A DNA stretch of 64,000 bases. It comes from Bacillota bacterium (GTDB taxonomy: Bacteria > Bacillota_I > Bacilli_A > Izemoplasmatales > Hujiaoplasmataceae). Each line of letters starts with the position of its first letter. Position 1 is the stretch's first letter. The translations under genes and the position numbers were made by a program. Under the pieces are notes generated by a model. That model ran no database searches. It saw only the letters and a program-made list of their open reading frames with translations, and was not told the origin of the DNA. Positions 1 through 9,342 of the stretch are shown in pieces. The DNA is taken from positions 62,001-126,000 of the forward strand of contig JAHIRM010000005.1 of NCBI GenBank assembly GCA_018818595.1, read 5' to 3'.

Positions 1-786
1 GCTTTTGACGATTTTTCAAAAAAATATGAAAATGTTGACATCTTATTAGTTGATGATATTCAATTTCTTTCAGGAAAAAACCAATCTCAACTTGAGTTTT
101 TTAAAATTTTTGAAAAATTAAAAGAAAATAATAAGCAAATTGTTATTACATCAGACCGTCCTGCTTCTGAATTATATGAAATCATGTCTCGATTAACTTC
201 AAGATTTGAATGGGGACTTTCTGTTGATATCAATCGACCAAATTTAGAACATCGAATCTTAATCTTGAAAAAGAAATTACAAGCAGAAACAGCAAATCCT
301 GATTTAATTCCAGATGAAATTTTAGAATACATTGCAAGCGTGTTTGATAATAACGTTCGCGAACTTGAAGGAGCTTTAAAAAGAGTTTTATTTTATTGTA
401 CTGCCTTTGATTACAAATTTACCATCGCAAACGCAGAAGAAGCTTTAAAAAATTTAATAAATTCTAAGAAAATTTCTAATAGTTCCATTGAAAAAAGCAA
501 TTATAATAATATTTTAGATATTGTTAGCTCTTATTATACGATTTCAACAACAGATTTGTTATCTAAAAAAAGAAAAAAACAATATGTATTCCCAAGGCAA
601 GTTGCAATGTATATTTTGAAAGATTTATATGATTTAACCTATAAAAAAATAGGACAAATATTTAATAATAGAGATCATTCAACTGTTATTTATAGTATTG
701 AGCAAATTTCAAACGATGTTCAGACAGATAATGCAAAGAAAAACGATATTGATAAATTGTTAATCAAATGTGGAAAAAAAACGTAA
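1..786 (+). CDS. dnaA: chromosomal replication initiator DnaA (5' truncated)
   Basis: DnaA binds DnaA boxes at oriC, opens the duplex and loads the replicative helicase. The reading frame is open from base 1, so the N-terminal helicase-loading domain and Walker A lie outside the window; 261 residues remain. Visible are Walker B (LLVDDIQF, fragment residues about 15-22), sensor I (VITSDRP), the sensor II/lid region with NNVRELEGAL (about 116-125), and the domain IV helix-turn-helix ending in the DnaA signature RDHSTVIYS (about 223-231). dnaN follows on the same strand, the usual dnaA-dnaN order at bacterial origins. Identification is secure. Confidence 0.97.
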   Translation, partial: AFDDFSKKYENVDILLVDDIQFLSGKNQSQLEFFKIFEKLKENNKQIVITSDRPASELYEIMSRLTSRFEWGLSVDINRPNLEHRILILKKKLQAETANPDLIPDEILEYIASVFDNNVRELEGALKRVLFYCTAFDYKFTIANAEEALKNLINSKKISNSSIEKSNYNNILDIVSSYYTISTTDLLSKKRKKQYVFPRQVAMYILKDLYDLTYKKIGQIFNNRDHSTVIYSIEQISNDVQTDNAKKNDIDKLLIKCGKKT

Positions 787-904
787 AAACATGCCTTTTC
801 CACATTAAATATCCTATACTTATAGCGCGAAATGTGGTATAATATAAGGAGTTAAGTGTAAAAGTTTTACCTCTTTTCAACACTTATAATAACAATAATA
901 ATAA
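767..904. promoter_or_regulatory. candidate oriC segment between dnaA and dnaN
   Basis: Two 9-mers matching the DnaA-box consensus TTWTNCACA lie in opposite orientation: TGTGGAAAA at 769-777 (reverse) and TTTTCCACA at 796-804 (forward). They sit inside an 11-bp inverted repeat (767-777 and 796-806). A one-mismatch box TTTTCAACA lies at 874-882. Directly after it, 887-904 reads as TAA TAA CAA TAA TAA TAA, which resembles the DnaA-trio unwinding element of Bacillus. The following sequence is almost pure A/T up to the dnaN ribosome site. Origin function is inferred. Confidence 0.55.
838..843 (+). promoter_or_regulatory. -10 element of probable dnaN promoter
   Basis: A perfect TATAAT lies 100 bases upstream of dnaN. 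The hexamer 17 bases upstream (TATACT, 815-820) matches TTGACA at only three positions, so the -35 is weak. The start site would fall inside the origin-like patch. Confidence 0.5.
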
Positions 905-942
905 AAACTTTAAATAATAATTAAATAAACAGGAGGTCGTTT

Positions 943-2067
943 ATGGATTTTACAATTTTGACTGATGTAATGCTTAACAATTTACTAATTGCTCAAAAAG
1001 CTTTATCTACAAAAACACCAGCTCCTTATCTTCAAGGTATAAAACTCGAAGTTTACCAAAAAGAAATCATTATGATAACAAGTAACTCTGACATTTCAAT
1101 TAAATTATCAATCAAAGATGAAAGTTTACAAGTTGAATCGATTGGAGATGTTTTAATTCCAGGAAAGTTCTTTGTAGATATTATTAGAAAATTAGATGGA
1201 GATAAAATACATCTATCTGTTGTAGATAATAATATTTTAAGAATTGTCGCAGGAAATTCTGATGTTACTTTAAATTTGTTAAACGTTGAAGATTATCCTG
1301 AATTAGATTTTGTGATGAATGATACTCCAATTAAAATTGATTCAAAAGTAATGAAATCAATTATTAGACAAACCACCTTTGCAACTTCTGCAATTGAAAA
1401 CAGACCGATATTAACTGGTGTAAATATCCGAGTTGAAGGAGAAAAATTAGTTGCAATTGCCACAGACTCTTTTAGATTAAGTCAAAAAATGATTGATATT
1501 CCTAAAAACTTTGAGAATATGAATGTCGTTATTCCTGGAAAAAGTTTAGATGAATTATTTAAAATTTTAGAATTAAATTTAGAAGAAATATTAATTCATT
1601 TAGATCACAAATCTATTTTGTTTGAATATGGAAATGTATTATTTCAATCTAGATTATTAGATGGTAATTTTCCTGAAACTTCTCGACTAATACCTTTAGA
1701 ATTTCCAATTATTGTTAAATTTAATAAAAATGATCTATTCGTCGCTATTGATAGAGCATCTTTGTTATCGCAAAAAGATGGCGCAAGCAGTATTGTTAAA
1801 TTGCATTTAAGAAACGATAATGTTGTTGAAATTACATCAAATTCTCCAGAAATTGGTAAAGTAGTAGAGGAAGTTTTTCCTCTTGAAAAAGCAATTGGCA
1901 TACCAATTAAAATTGCATTCAGTTCTAAATATTTTTTAGATGCTTTAAAAACATTTAATTCTGATGAAATTTATGTTAAATTTACAGGGGAAATCCGTCC
2001 TTTTGTAATTGAAGCGGATAACGATTTAGGATTGATTCAATTAATTTTACCTGTAAGAACAGAATAA
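943..2067 (+). CDS. dnaN: DNA polymerase III beta subunit (sliding clamp)
   Basis: This is the ring-shaped processivity clamp that tethers DNA polymerase III to the template. It has 374 residues, the normal length for the three-domain beta clamp. Recognisable segments include the N-terminal MDFTILTDVMLNNLLIAQK, the central NRPILTGV followed by ATDSFRLSQK, and the C-terminal LILPVRTE, which matches the conserved clamp ending (LxxPxR). A strong ribosome site (AGGAGG, 931-936) precedes the ATG. The gene follows dnaA and ends in a strong terminator, so it is the last gene of the dnaA-dnaN unit; recF does not follow, unlike in Bacillus subtilis. Confidence 0.97.
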   Translation: MDFTILTDVMLNNLLIAQKALSTKTPAPYLQGIKLEVYQKEIIMITSNSDISIKLSIKDESLQVESIGDVLIPGKFFVDIIRKLDGDKIHLSVVDNNILRIVAGNSDVTLNLLNVEDYPELDFVMNDTPIKIDSKVMKSIIRQTTFATSAIENRPILTGVNIRVEGEKLVAIATDSFRLSQKMIDIPKNFENMNVVIPGKSLDELFKILELNLEEILIHLDHKSILFEYGNVLFQSRLLDGNFPETSRLIPLEFPIIVKFNKNDLFVAIDRASLLSQKDGASSIVKLHLRNDNVVEITSNSPEIGKVVEEVFPLEKAIGIPIKIAFSSKYFLDALKTFNSDEIYVKFTGEIRPFVIEADNDLGLIQLILPVRTE

Positions 2068-2082
2068 TAATATTTAATATTC

Positions 2083-2112
2083 AAAATGGAGAGCAATCTC
2101 CATTTTTATTTT
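2083..2112 (+). terminator. intrinsic terminator after dnaN
   Basis: A perfect 10-bp stem (2083-2092 with 2097-2106) closes a GCAA tetraloop and runs into a T-rich tract. Confidence 0.9.
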
Positions 2113-2121
2113 GATTATTTA

Positions 2122-2150
2122 TTGATTTTAGTAGTGAATAATGTTATTAT
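2122..2150 (+). promoter_or_regulatory. promoter for the flavoprotein gene
   Basis: TTGATT (2122-2127) and TATTAT (2145-2150) are separated by 17 bases, and lie 28 bases upstream of the chosen start codon. Confidence 0.6.
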
Positions 2151-2177
2151 TTTATCGGTCTTTAAGGGGTGTATCTA

Positions 2178-3596
2178 ATGAAGAAAAACTATGATGTTGT
2201 AATTGTTGGCGCAGGTCCTTCAGGAGCGATGTGTGCATACGAGTTATCAAAAAAAAATCCAAACTTATCTATTTTATTGGTTGACAAAGGACATGATATT
2301 TATCATAGAATTTGCCCGATTTTAGAGAAAAAAATAATAAAATGTCCTGTTCAAAAAAATGGTTTTATTGGATGCCTTCCTCATTGTTCGATTACAAATG
2401 GATTTGGTGGTGCTGGAGCATATTCGGATGGAAAATTTAATATTACCGCAGAATACGGTGGTTGGATGAATGAATATTTAGATGCAGAAACAATTGAAGA
2501 ATTAATTAGATATGTAGATTCCATTAATCTTGAATTTGGAGCACCTACCGAAATTACAGATCCAAACACTGAAAAGGTAAAGGAAATTGAAAGAAAAGGA
2601 TTAGCGGTAGGATTAAAATTATTAAGAGGACAAGTTAGACATTTAGGAACAGAGGTTAATTTAAAAATTTTGAAAAATGTCTATGAATATTTAAAAACGA
2701 AAATAGATATGATTTATAAAATAGAAGTAAAAGATATTGTTGTACAATCAAACGTAATCAAAGGAATTATACTTGAAACCGATGAACAAATTGACAGCCG
2801 TTTTGTTGTTATAGCTCCTGGAAGAGATGGATCTTCTTGGCTTTCTTCTATATGCCAAAATCATCAAATTACAACGAAAGCAAATCACGTTGATATTGGA
2901 GTTCGAGTTGAAACAAATAACGAAATAATGGAAGAAATAAATGAGAATTTATATGAAGGAAAATTTATTTACCGAACAAGTGGAGGAAATCAGGTTAGAA
3001 CATTTTGCTCTAATCCTTCGGGGCATGTTGTAATTGAAAATCACAGTGGAACAATACTTGCAAATGGACACGCTTATGCTGATAGTCAATTAGGATCAAA
3101 AAACACAAACTTTGCTTTACTTGTTAGCCATAATTTTACAGAACCTTTCAATCAACCAAACGAATTTGCTCATGGAGTTTCAAAACTAGCAAATATGTTA
3201 AGCAATGGAGCTGTTATATTACAAAGATATGGTGATTTAAAAAACGGTAGAAGATCAACTGAAAAAAGAATTAGAGAAGGGTTTGTTAAACCAACTCTAA
3301 AAGAAGCGATTCCAGGTGATTTAGGGCTTGTTTTACCTTATAAGACAATGAAGTCTATTATGGAAATGATTGAAGCTTTAGATTTTGTCTCTCCTGGAGT
3401 GGCATCAGAACATACATTGCTTTATGGAGTGGAATCCAAATTTTATTCAGCGAGACCAGAAGTGAACAATCATTTTGAAACAAAAATTAAAGGATTATAT
3501 TTTGGCGGAGATGGAGCAGGCATTACTCGAGGATTAGCTCAAGCGAGTGCAAACGGGGTATGGATTGCAAGAGATATTGTTTCAAAAACAAATTAA
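2178..3596 (+). CDS. FAD-dependent dehydrogenase (COG2509-like)
   Basis: This is a predicted soluble flavoprotein oxidoreductase of 472 residues; the substrate is unknown. The N-terminus carries a dinucleotide-binding Rossmann motif (VVIVGAGPSG, about residues 6-15). A second FAD contact (FVVIAPGRDG) lies near residue 215. A C-terminal FAD motif (LYFGGDGAGITRGLAQA) lies near residue 445. The overall pattern matches uncharacterised FAD-dependent dehydrogenases widespread in Firmicutes. An in-frame GTG nine bases upstream is less likely to be the start because it overlaps the AAGGGG ribosome site that serves the ATG at 2178. The gene stands alone with its own promoter. The family is clear; the function is not. 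Confidence 0.8.
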   Translation: MKKNYDVVIVGAGPSGAMCAYELSKKNPNLSILLVDKGHDIYHRICPILEKKIIKCPVQKNGFIGCLPHCSITNGFGGAGAYSDGKFNITAEYGGWMNEYLDAETIEELIRYVDSINLEFGAPTEITDPNTEKVKEIERKGLAVGLKLLRGQVRHLGTEVNLKILKNVYEYLKTKIDMIYKIEVKDIVVQSNVIKGIILETDEQIDSRFVVIAPGRDGSSWLSSICQNHQITTKANHVDIGVRVETNNEIMEEINENLYEGKFIYRTSGGNQVRTFCSNPSGHVVIENHSGTILANGHAYADSQLGSKNTNFALLVSHNFTEPFNQPNEFAHGVSKLANMLSNGAVILQRYGDLKNGRRSTEKRIREGFVKPTLKEAIPGDLGLVLPYKTMKSIMEMIEALDFVSPGVASEHTLLYGVESKFYSARPEVNNHFETKIKGLYFGGDGAGITRGLAQASANGVWIARDIVSKTN

Positions 3597-3642
3597 CAAA
3601 GATTGGTAAATTTGAAGGGCAAATTATTAATTGACACAATAA

Positions 3643-5052
<1,410 letters not shown>

Positions 5053-5071
5053 ATAGAAAAGGGTGTGAAAA

Positions 5072-6307
5072 ATGCTGAACCATATCGTTGGAAAACATGC
5101 AGAAAACAAGAAACTTGAATCAAACATTTTACAAATTTCGCAAGAAGCAAAAGCGATGAAATTGAAATATGATGATGTAATTAATGCAACTGTTGGAATG
5201 CTTCATCGCGAAGAAGGAAAAGTTTTTAAGTTTCAAGTGGTTGAAGATTTATTGCGCAACTTAACAGACGCTGAGATGTATCATTATGCTCCAGTTAGAG
5301 GGACAAAAGCGTTTAGTGAAGGAGTATTTAATTGGGTTTTTGGAAAACACCAAGAAACCATAAAAGAACAATTTTATTACAGTGTTATTCCTACCACCGG
5401 AGGTAGTGGAGCCATTAGCAATACTTTTTATAACTTTAATGATTTTAATCAAAAAGTACTATTGCCTAACCATTATTGGACCCCTTATGAAAACTTCGCT
5501 TTTGAAGCAAATATTGGGCTCGAAACTTTTTTAATGTATGATGATAAAAATAGATTCAATTTAAAAGATTTTAAAGAAAAGGCTATTTCCTTATCGGATA
5601 GCCAACAAAGGTTATGCGTTTTACTAAATGATCCATGTAATAATCCAACCGGACTTTGTATGTCAAAAGAAGATTGGAAAGAAGTCATTCTTGTTTTAAA
5701 TGAAATCGCTGAAAAAAACATCCCAGTGATTTTAATTCAGGATATTGCTTATATAGATTATCAACTTAAATCAGAAGAATTTTCAAGAGATAATTTCTTG
5801 ACATATTTAGATTTACATCCAAACATTTTAACAGTTGTTGTTTTTTCAGGATCTAAAACATTTTCTCTTTACGGTTTTAGAATTGGAGCACAAATTGGAT
5901 TGTCTAAAAACAAAGAATTGGTTGATCAATTTCTTCGAGTGGGAGATTATTCAGTTAGAGCAAGATTTTCAAGCGTTAGTCAGCCGGCTATGAGTATCAT
6001 TGGAAAAGTATTTTCTGATCCAGTATATCAAAAACAATTTTCTGACGAACTAATCATTGCAAGGCAATTATTGAAAGATAGAGCAATTTTATTTATGGAA
6101 GAAGCCGAAAAACACAAATTAAATATATTGCCATACTGTGGCGGATTTTTTATCAGTATTGAAACTAAAAACAAAAACATTTTTACAGATTTGGTTGAAG
6201 AACATGTTTTTGTTATTCAAATGGGCGAATTAATTCGAATTGCCATCAGTTCTTTAAAATTACAAGAAATACCAAGATTAGTAGAAATATTAAAAAAACA
6301 CGTATAA
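5072..6307 (+). CDS. class I/II PLP-dependent aminotransferase
   Basis: This is a fold-type I aminotransferase of 411 residues. The PLP-lysine region is SGSKTFSLYGFRIG, with Lys in SGSK and the phosphate-binding Arg in FRIG. NDPCNNPTG is the conserved Asn-Pro-Thr-Gly substrate and cofactor segment. The fold resembles aspartate and aromatic aminotransferases. It lies just upstream of, and convergent with, the shikimate/tyrosine operon. It could therefore transaminate hydroxyphenylpyruvate or phenylpyruvate, but that assignment is only contextual. It is preceded by purA with 19 bases between and followed by a terminator. Substrate specificity cannot be read from sequence. Confidence 0.8.
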   Translation: MLNHIVGKHAENKKLESNILQISQEAKAMKLKYDDVINATVGMLHREEGKVFKFQVVEDLLRNLTDAEMYHYAPVRGTKAFSEGVFNWVFGKHQETIKEQFYYSVIPTTGGSGAISNTFYNFNDFNQKVLLPNHYWTPYENFAFEANIGLETFLMYDDKNRFNLKDFKEKAISLSDSQQRLCVLLNDPCNNPTGLCMSKEDWKEVILVLNEIAEKNIPVILIQDIAYIDYQLKSEEFSRDNFLTYLDLHPNILTVVVFSGSKTFSLYGFRIGAQIGLSKNKELVDQFLRVGDYSVRARFSSVSQPAMSIIGKVFSDPVYQKQFSDELIIARQLLKDRAILFMEEAEKHKLNILPYCGGFFISIETKNKNIFTDLVEEHVFVIQMGELIRIAISSLKLQEIPRLVEILKKHV

Positions 6308-6310
6308 AGA

Positions 6311-6343
6311 AAAAAAGAGATCTTTTTTAAGGTCTCTTTTTTT
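6311..6343 (+). terminator. terminator after the aminotransferase
   Basis: A 12-bp stem with one G-T pair (6311-6322 with 6331-6342) ends in a run of T. The minus-strand small membrane gene ends just beyond, so it may serve both strands. Confidence 0.8.
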
Positions 6344-6357
6344 AAAAACAAAGTTTA

Positions 6358-6573
6358 TTAAACAAGAAAAGTAATTTTGCCTTGAGTTAATAAGGTATAT
6401 ATGTCGATGATGCACAGAATAAACCCGCCAAAAATTATCCATAAAATACCAATAATTAATTGTCCTTTTGCGATTCTGTAAATTCCATATACAATATTAT
6501 CGATTCCAGGTAATGCTAAAACGACTTTTAAAACCAATGGTAAATCATCAATTAATTTAATATAACTTTTCAT
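6358..6573 (-). CDS. small two-helix membrane protein
   Basis: This is a 71-residue protein with two predicted membrane helices (about residues 14-34 and 37-61) and a short amphipathic start. The C-terminal helix, with GGFILCIIDIYTLL, faintly resembles TM2-domain or Pmp3/YqaE-like small membrane proteins. I cannot assign a family. It has its own GGTTGGTGAT ribosome site and a TATAAT-like -10 upstream. It lies beyond the terminator of the shikimate operon on the same strand and is therefore probably transcribed separately. Likely a real gene of unknown function. Confidence 0.6.
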   Translation of the reverse strand: MKSYIKLIDDLPLVLKVVLALPGIDNIVYGIYRIAKGQLIIGILWIIFGGFILCIIDIYTLLTQGKITFLV

Positions 6574-6632
6574 TATATCACCAACCTTTCAAGACAAATT
6601 ATATCACAAGAAATTAAATATGGAATCGGAAT

Positions 6633-6660
6633 AAAAAAAACAGTGAGTTTTCACTGTTTT
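6633..6660 (-). terminator. terminator of the shikimate operon
   Basis: On the minus strand, an 11-bp stem with the core CAGTGA/TCACTG and a four-base loop is followed by eight T. It begins right at the aroF stop codon. Confidence 0.85.
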
Positions 6661-7676
6661 TATTCTAATGTTCGATCGACTGCTTCGGCAACTTTTTTAC
6701 ATTTTTTTACTAGGTCTTTAAATCGTTCAGGTTTTAATGATTGTTGCCCATCACTCAAAGCGTTTTCTGGTTCGTGATGAACTTCGATAATTAAACCATC
6801 TGCCCCAGCAGCGATTGCGGCTTTTGATAAGGACTCAATATATTCCCATCTTCCTGCAGCGTGAGAGGGATCAATTATAATGGGTAAATGAGATAATTTT
6901 TTAATAACCGGAATGGCGCTAATATCTAAAGTGTTTCTCGTTGAAGTTTCGTATGTGCGAATACCTCTTTCGCAAAGTATTACGTTTTGATTTCCTCCGG
7001 CTAAAATATATTCTGCAGACATTAATAATTCTTCAATGGTATTGGCTAAACCTCTTTTTAATAAAATAGGTTTATCAATTTTGCCTAATTCTTTTAGTAA
7101 GGCAAAATTTTGCATATTTCTTGCTCCTACTTGAATTAAATCTACTGTTTCAATAAAATAAGGCAATTCATCGAGGCTCATAATTTCACTTACAATAGGA
7201 ATATTGTATTTTAAGCTAACGGTTTTTAAAACATTTAAACCTTCTACGCCCATTCCTTGGAACGAATAAGGGCTAGTTCTTGGTTTGAAAGCGCCGGCTC
7301 TCAATATTTTTGCGCCAGCTTCTTTTACTATAGGAGCAATGATATTGATTTGTTCTTCTGATTCAACCGCGCATGGGCCGCCCATAATAACAACATTTTT
7401 TCCGCCTATTTTTACACCACATACATCAACAATTGTATCAATTGGGTGGAATTTACGATTTACCTTTTTAAAGGGTTCTTGAACTCTTAAGACAGAATCA
7501 ACAAAATCATAGGCATATAAACTATTAGGATCAAATTTTGTAGTATCCCCAACAACACCAAATATTGTTACAGTTGATCCAATGCTTTCATGAATTTCAA
7601 AGCCTTGTTTTAAAAGGCTTGAACGCAGTAATTCTATTTCTTTTATTTGGGTACCTTCTTTAAATTTAACAATCAT
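6660..7676 (-). CDS. aroF: 3-deoxy-7-phosphoheptulonate synthase (DAHP synthase)
   Basis: The enzyme condenses phosphoenolpyruvate and erythrose 4-phosphate to DAHP, the entry reaction of the shikimate pathway. At 338 residues it has an N-terminal ferredoxin-like regulatory domain (about 1-70) followed by the catalytic barrel, the Thermotoga-type type I-beta arrangement. That domain confers aromatic amino acid feedback in characterised relatives. Catalytic signatures include MGGPCAVES, GAFKPRTSPYSFQG and IIDPSHAAGRWEY. No chorismate mutase domain is fused. The ATG overlaps the aroQ stop as TAATG, implying translational coupling. It is the last gene of the operon. Confidence 0.95.
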   Translation of the reverse strand: MIVKFKEGTQIKEIELLRSSLLKQGFEIHESIGSTVTIFGVVGDTTKFDPNSLYAYDFVDSVLRVQEPFKKVNRKFHPIDTIVDVCGVKIGGKNVVIMGGPCAVESEEQINIIAPIVKEAGAKILRAGAFKPRTSPYSFQGMGVEGLNVLKTVSLKYNIPIVSEIMSLDELPYFIETVDLIQVGARNMQNFALLKELGKIDKPILLKRGLANTIEELLMSAEYILAGGNQNVILCERGIRTYETSTRNTLDISAIPVIKKLSHLPIIIDPSHAAGRWEYIESLSKAAIAAGADGLIIEVHHEPENALSDGQQSLKPERFKDLVKKCKKVAEAVDRTLE

Positions 7677-8110
7677 TATTTTATATTACCTTTCGTGAAG
7701 ATGTCTATCGCTTCAATATAACTATTAAATCCTTTTCCAGACACTTGAGCGATGCAGGCATCTTTAATAACGGATATCTTACGAAAAGGTTCTCTTGAAT
7801 AAATATCAGTCAAATGAACTTCAATGGTTTTGAGAGGAACAGATTTTATGCAATCATAGATGGCAAAAGAGTAATGAGTATATGCTCCTGGATTTATGAT
7901 TAAACCATCAAATCGAACATAATTTTCTTGAATTAAATCAATAATTTCTCCCTCATGATTAGATTGATAAATTTCAATGTGATGCTTATGTAATTGGCCA
8001 TAATCAAGGATAAAATTTACTAAATCATTGTAACTTTGTTTTCCATATAAATCCGTTTCACGAACACCTAAAAAATTCAAATTAGGTCCATTAATTATTA
8101 AGAAATTCAT
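7676..8110 (-). CDS. aroQ: 3-dehydroquinate dehydratase, type II
   Basis: AroQ removes water from 3-dehydroquinate to give 3-dehydroshikimate. The 144-residue length and the N-terminal IINGPNLNFLG with the downstream Tyr-bearing loop (YGKQSY) identify the dodecameric type II enzyme, not type I AroD. QSNHEGEIID and INPGAYTHYS carry the conserved Glu and His residues. The start lies 20 bases inside the upstream aroE-aroK gene, and the stop overlaps the next start, so it is embedded in the coupled operon. Confidence 0.95.
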   Translation of the reverse strand: MNFLIINGPNLNFLGVRETDLYGKQSYNDLVNFILDYGQLHKHHIEIYQSNHEGEIIDLIQENYVRFDGLIINPGAYTHYSFAIYDCIKSVPLKTIEVHLTDIYSREPFRKISVIKDACIAQVSGKGFNSYIEAIDIFTKGNIK

Positions 8111-9341
8111 CCACTTTCGCCTCTATTTCTTTAATATGAATTTGAGCATCTTGAGAAATGTTGATTGTGATATCTGCGTATTTTTGATAAAGAGGCCTTC
8201 TTGTTTTAGAAAGCAATAAAATGTCTTTTCCTTGTTTAATCAATGGCCGATTTTGGATGGCTAATTTTGCAATATCTTTTGGATCTTTGTCTAAAAAAAT
8301 TACAAAACCATTTTGTTTTAATTTTATCATGTTGTCTGAATTTAAAATCATTCCACCACCAGTAGCTATGACTAAATCTCTAGATTTATATATTTTTTCC
8401 ACAAAAGCAGTTTCTTGTTCGCGAAAGAATGATTCTCCATAAGTTTTAAAGATTTCAGGGATGGACAAATTCAATTTTTTTTCAATAAATTTGTCTGAAT
8501 CCAAAACATTTTTATTATATAGTAGGCCTAATTTTTTTGCATATTTTGATTTACCACTTAATGGGAGTCCAACCAAAACCAAATTCATCATTTTTTTGCA
8601 TATTTCAAAATATATTTGAGAACCTAATTCAAGACTTATTTTTTGATTAAAAAATAGTTCGTGAGATTTAAGCGCTTGAAAGACAAGCATATATAATCCG
8701 TTATAAGCTTTAATATTATTTTCTTTTGCTTCAAGTAGTAATTTGGTTTGTATTGGATTATAAATTAAATCAATTACAACAAAAAGGTTTATGAAATCTT
8801 TCAAACTAAAAGGAAGAGAATCTTGAAGATGAGGATACATTCCTATTGGTGTAGTATTAACGATTATATCATAATCTATGACCTTGTCAAACTCTTTAAA
8901 TTCGATTTCATCATTTTCTTTTATGGAGCGGCAAATCTTCGTGACTATTTTTGCTTTTAGGTCATAAAAAAGCAAGGAAGCTGTTTTTGCAGCTCCGCCA
9001 TTTCCAATTAATAAGATTTTTTTATTTTCACAATTGATATGACGATATTCAAGCAAAGATTTTAATCCAAAATAATCTGTATTATAACCAATCAATTTGT
9101 TATCTCTTTGAATGATGGTGTTAACGCATTTCGTTTTCCTTGCAATTTCATCCAATTCATCTAAATATGGAAGAACTTGTTCTTTGTAGGGAATGGTTAC
9201 ATTGATTCCATCAAAGCGCCTTTCTTTCATAAAATAATCAAGATGTTCGGTTTCAAACAATCGATATGATTCATTTCCAAAACGGGAATGAATTTCTAAA
9301 GACATACTGTGCTTGAGTGACTTTCCTAACAAACCATACAT
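8091..9341 (-). CDS. aroE-aroK: bifunctional shikimate dehydrogenase - shikimate kinase fusion
   Basis: One 416-residue frame holds two consecutive pathway enzymes. Residues 1 to about 250 are shikimate dehydrogenase (AroE): SLKHSMS substrate site, NVTIPYKE with the catalytic Lys, NTDYFG with the catalytic Asp, the NADP loop GNGGAAKT, and NTTPIGMYP. Residues from about 252 are shikimate kinase: Walker A GLPLSGKS, LDSD magnesium/substrate site, FREQE, ATGGGM, the lid Arg in NRPL, and RRPLYQKYAD. All key residues look intact, so both activities are expected. There is no stop or slippery site at the joint. An internal Met pair at the junction (KKMMNLVLVG) could allow separate kinase translation, but no clear ribosome site is visible there. 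Confidence 0.93.
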   Translation of the reverse strand: MYGLLGKSLKHSMSLEIHSRFGNESYRLFETEHLDYFMKERRFDGINVTIPYKEQVLPYLDELDEIARKTKCVNTIIQRDNKLIGYNTDYFGLKSLLEYRHINCENKKILLIGNGGAAKTASLLFYDLKAKIVTKICRSIKENDEIEFKEFDKVIDYDIIVNTTPIGMYPHLQDSLPFSLKDFINLFVVIDLIYNPIQTKLLLEAKENNIKAYNGLYMLVFQALKSHELFFNQKISLELGSQIYFEICKKMMNLVLVGLPLSGKSKYAKKLGLLYNKNVLDSDKFIEKKLNLSIPEIFKTYGESFFREQETAFVEKIYKSRDLVIATGGGMILNSDNMIKLKQNGFVIFLDKDPKDIAKLAIQNRPLIKQGKDILLLSKTRRPLYQKYADITINISQDAQIHIKEIEAKVDEFLNN

Positions 9342-9342
9342 A

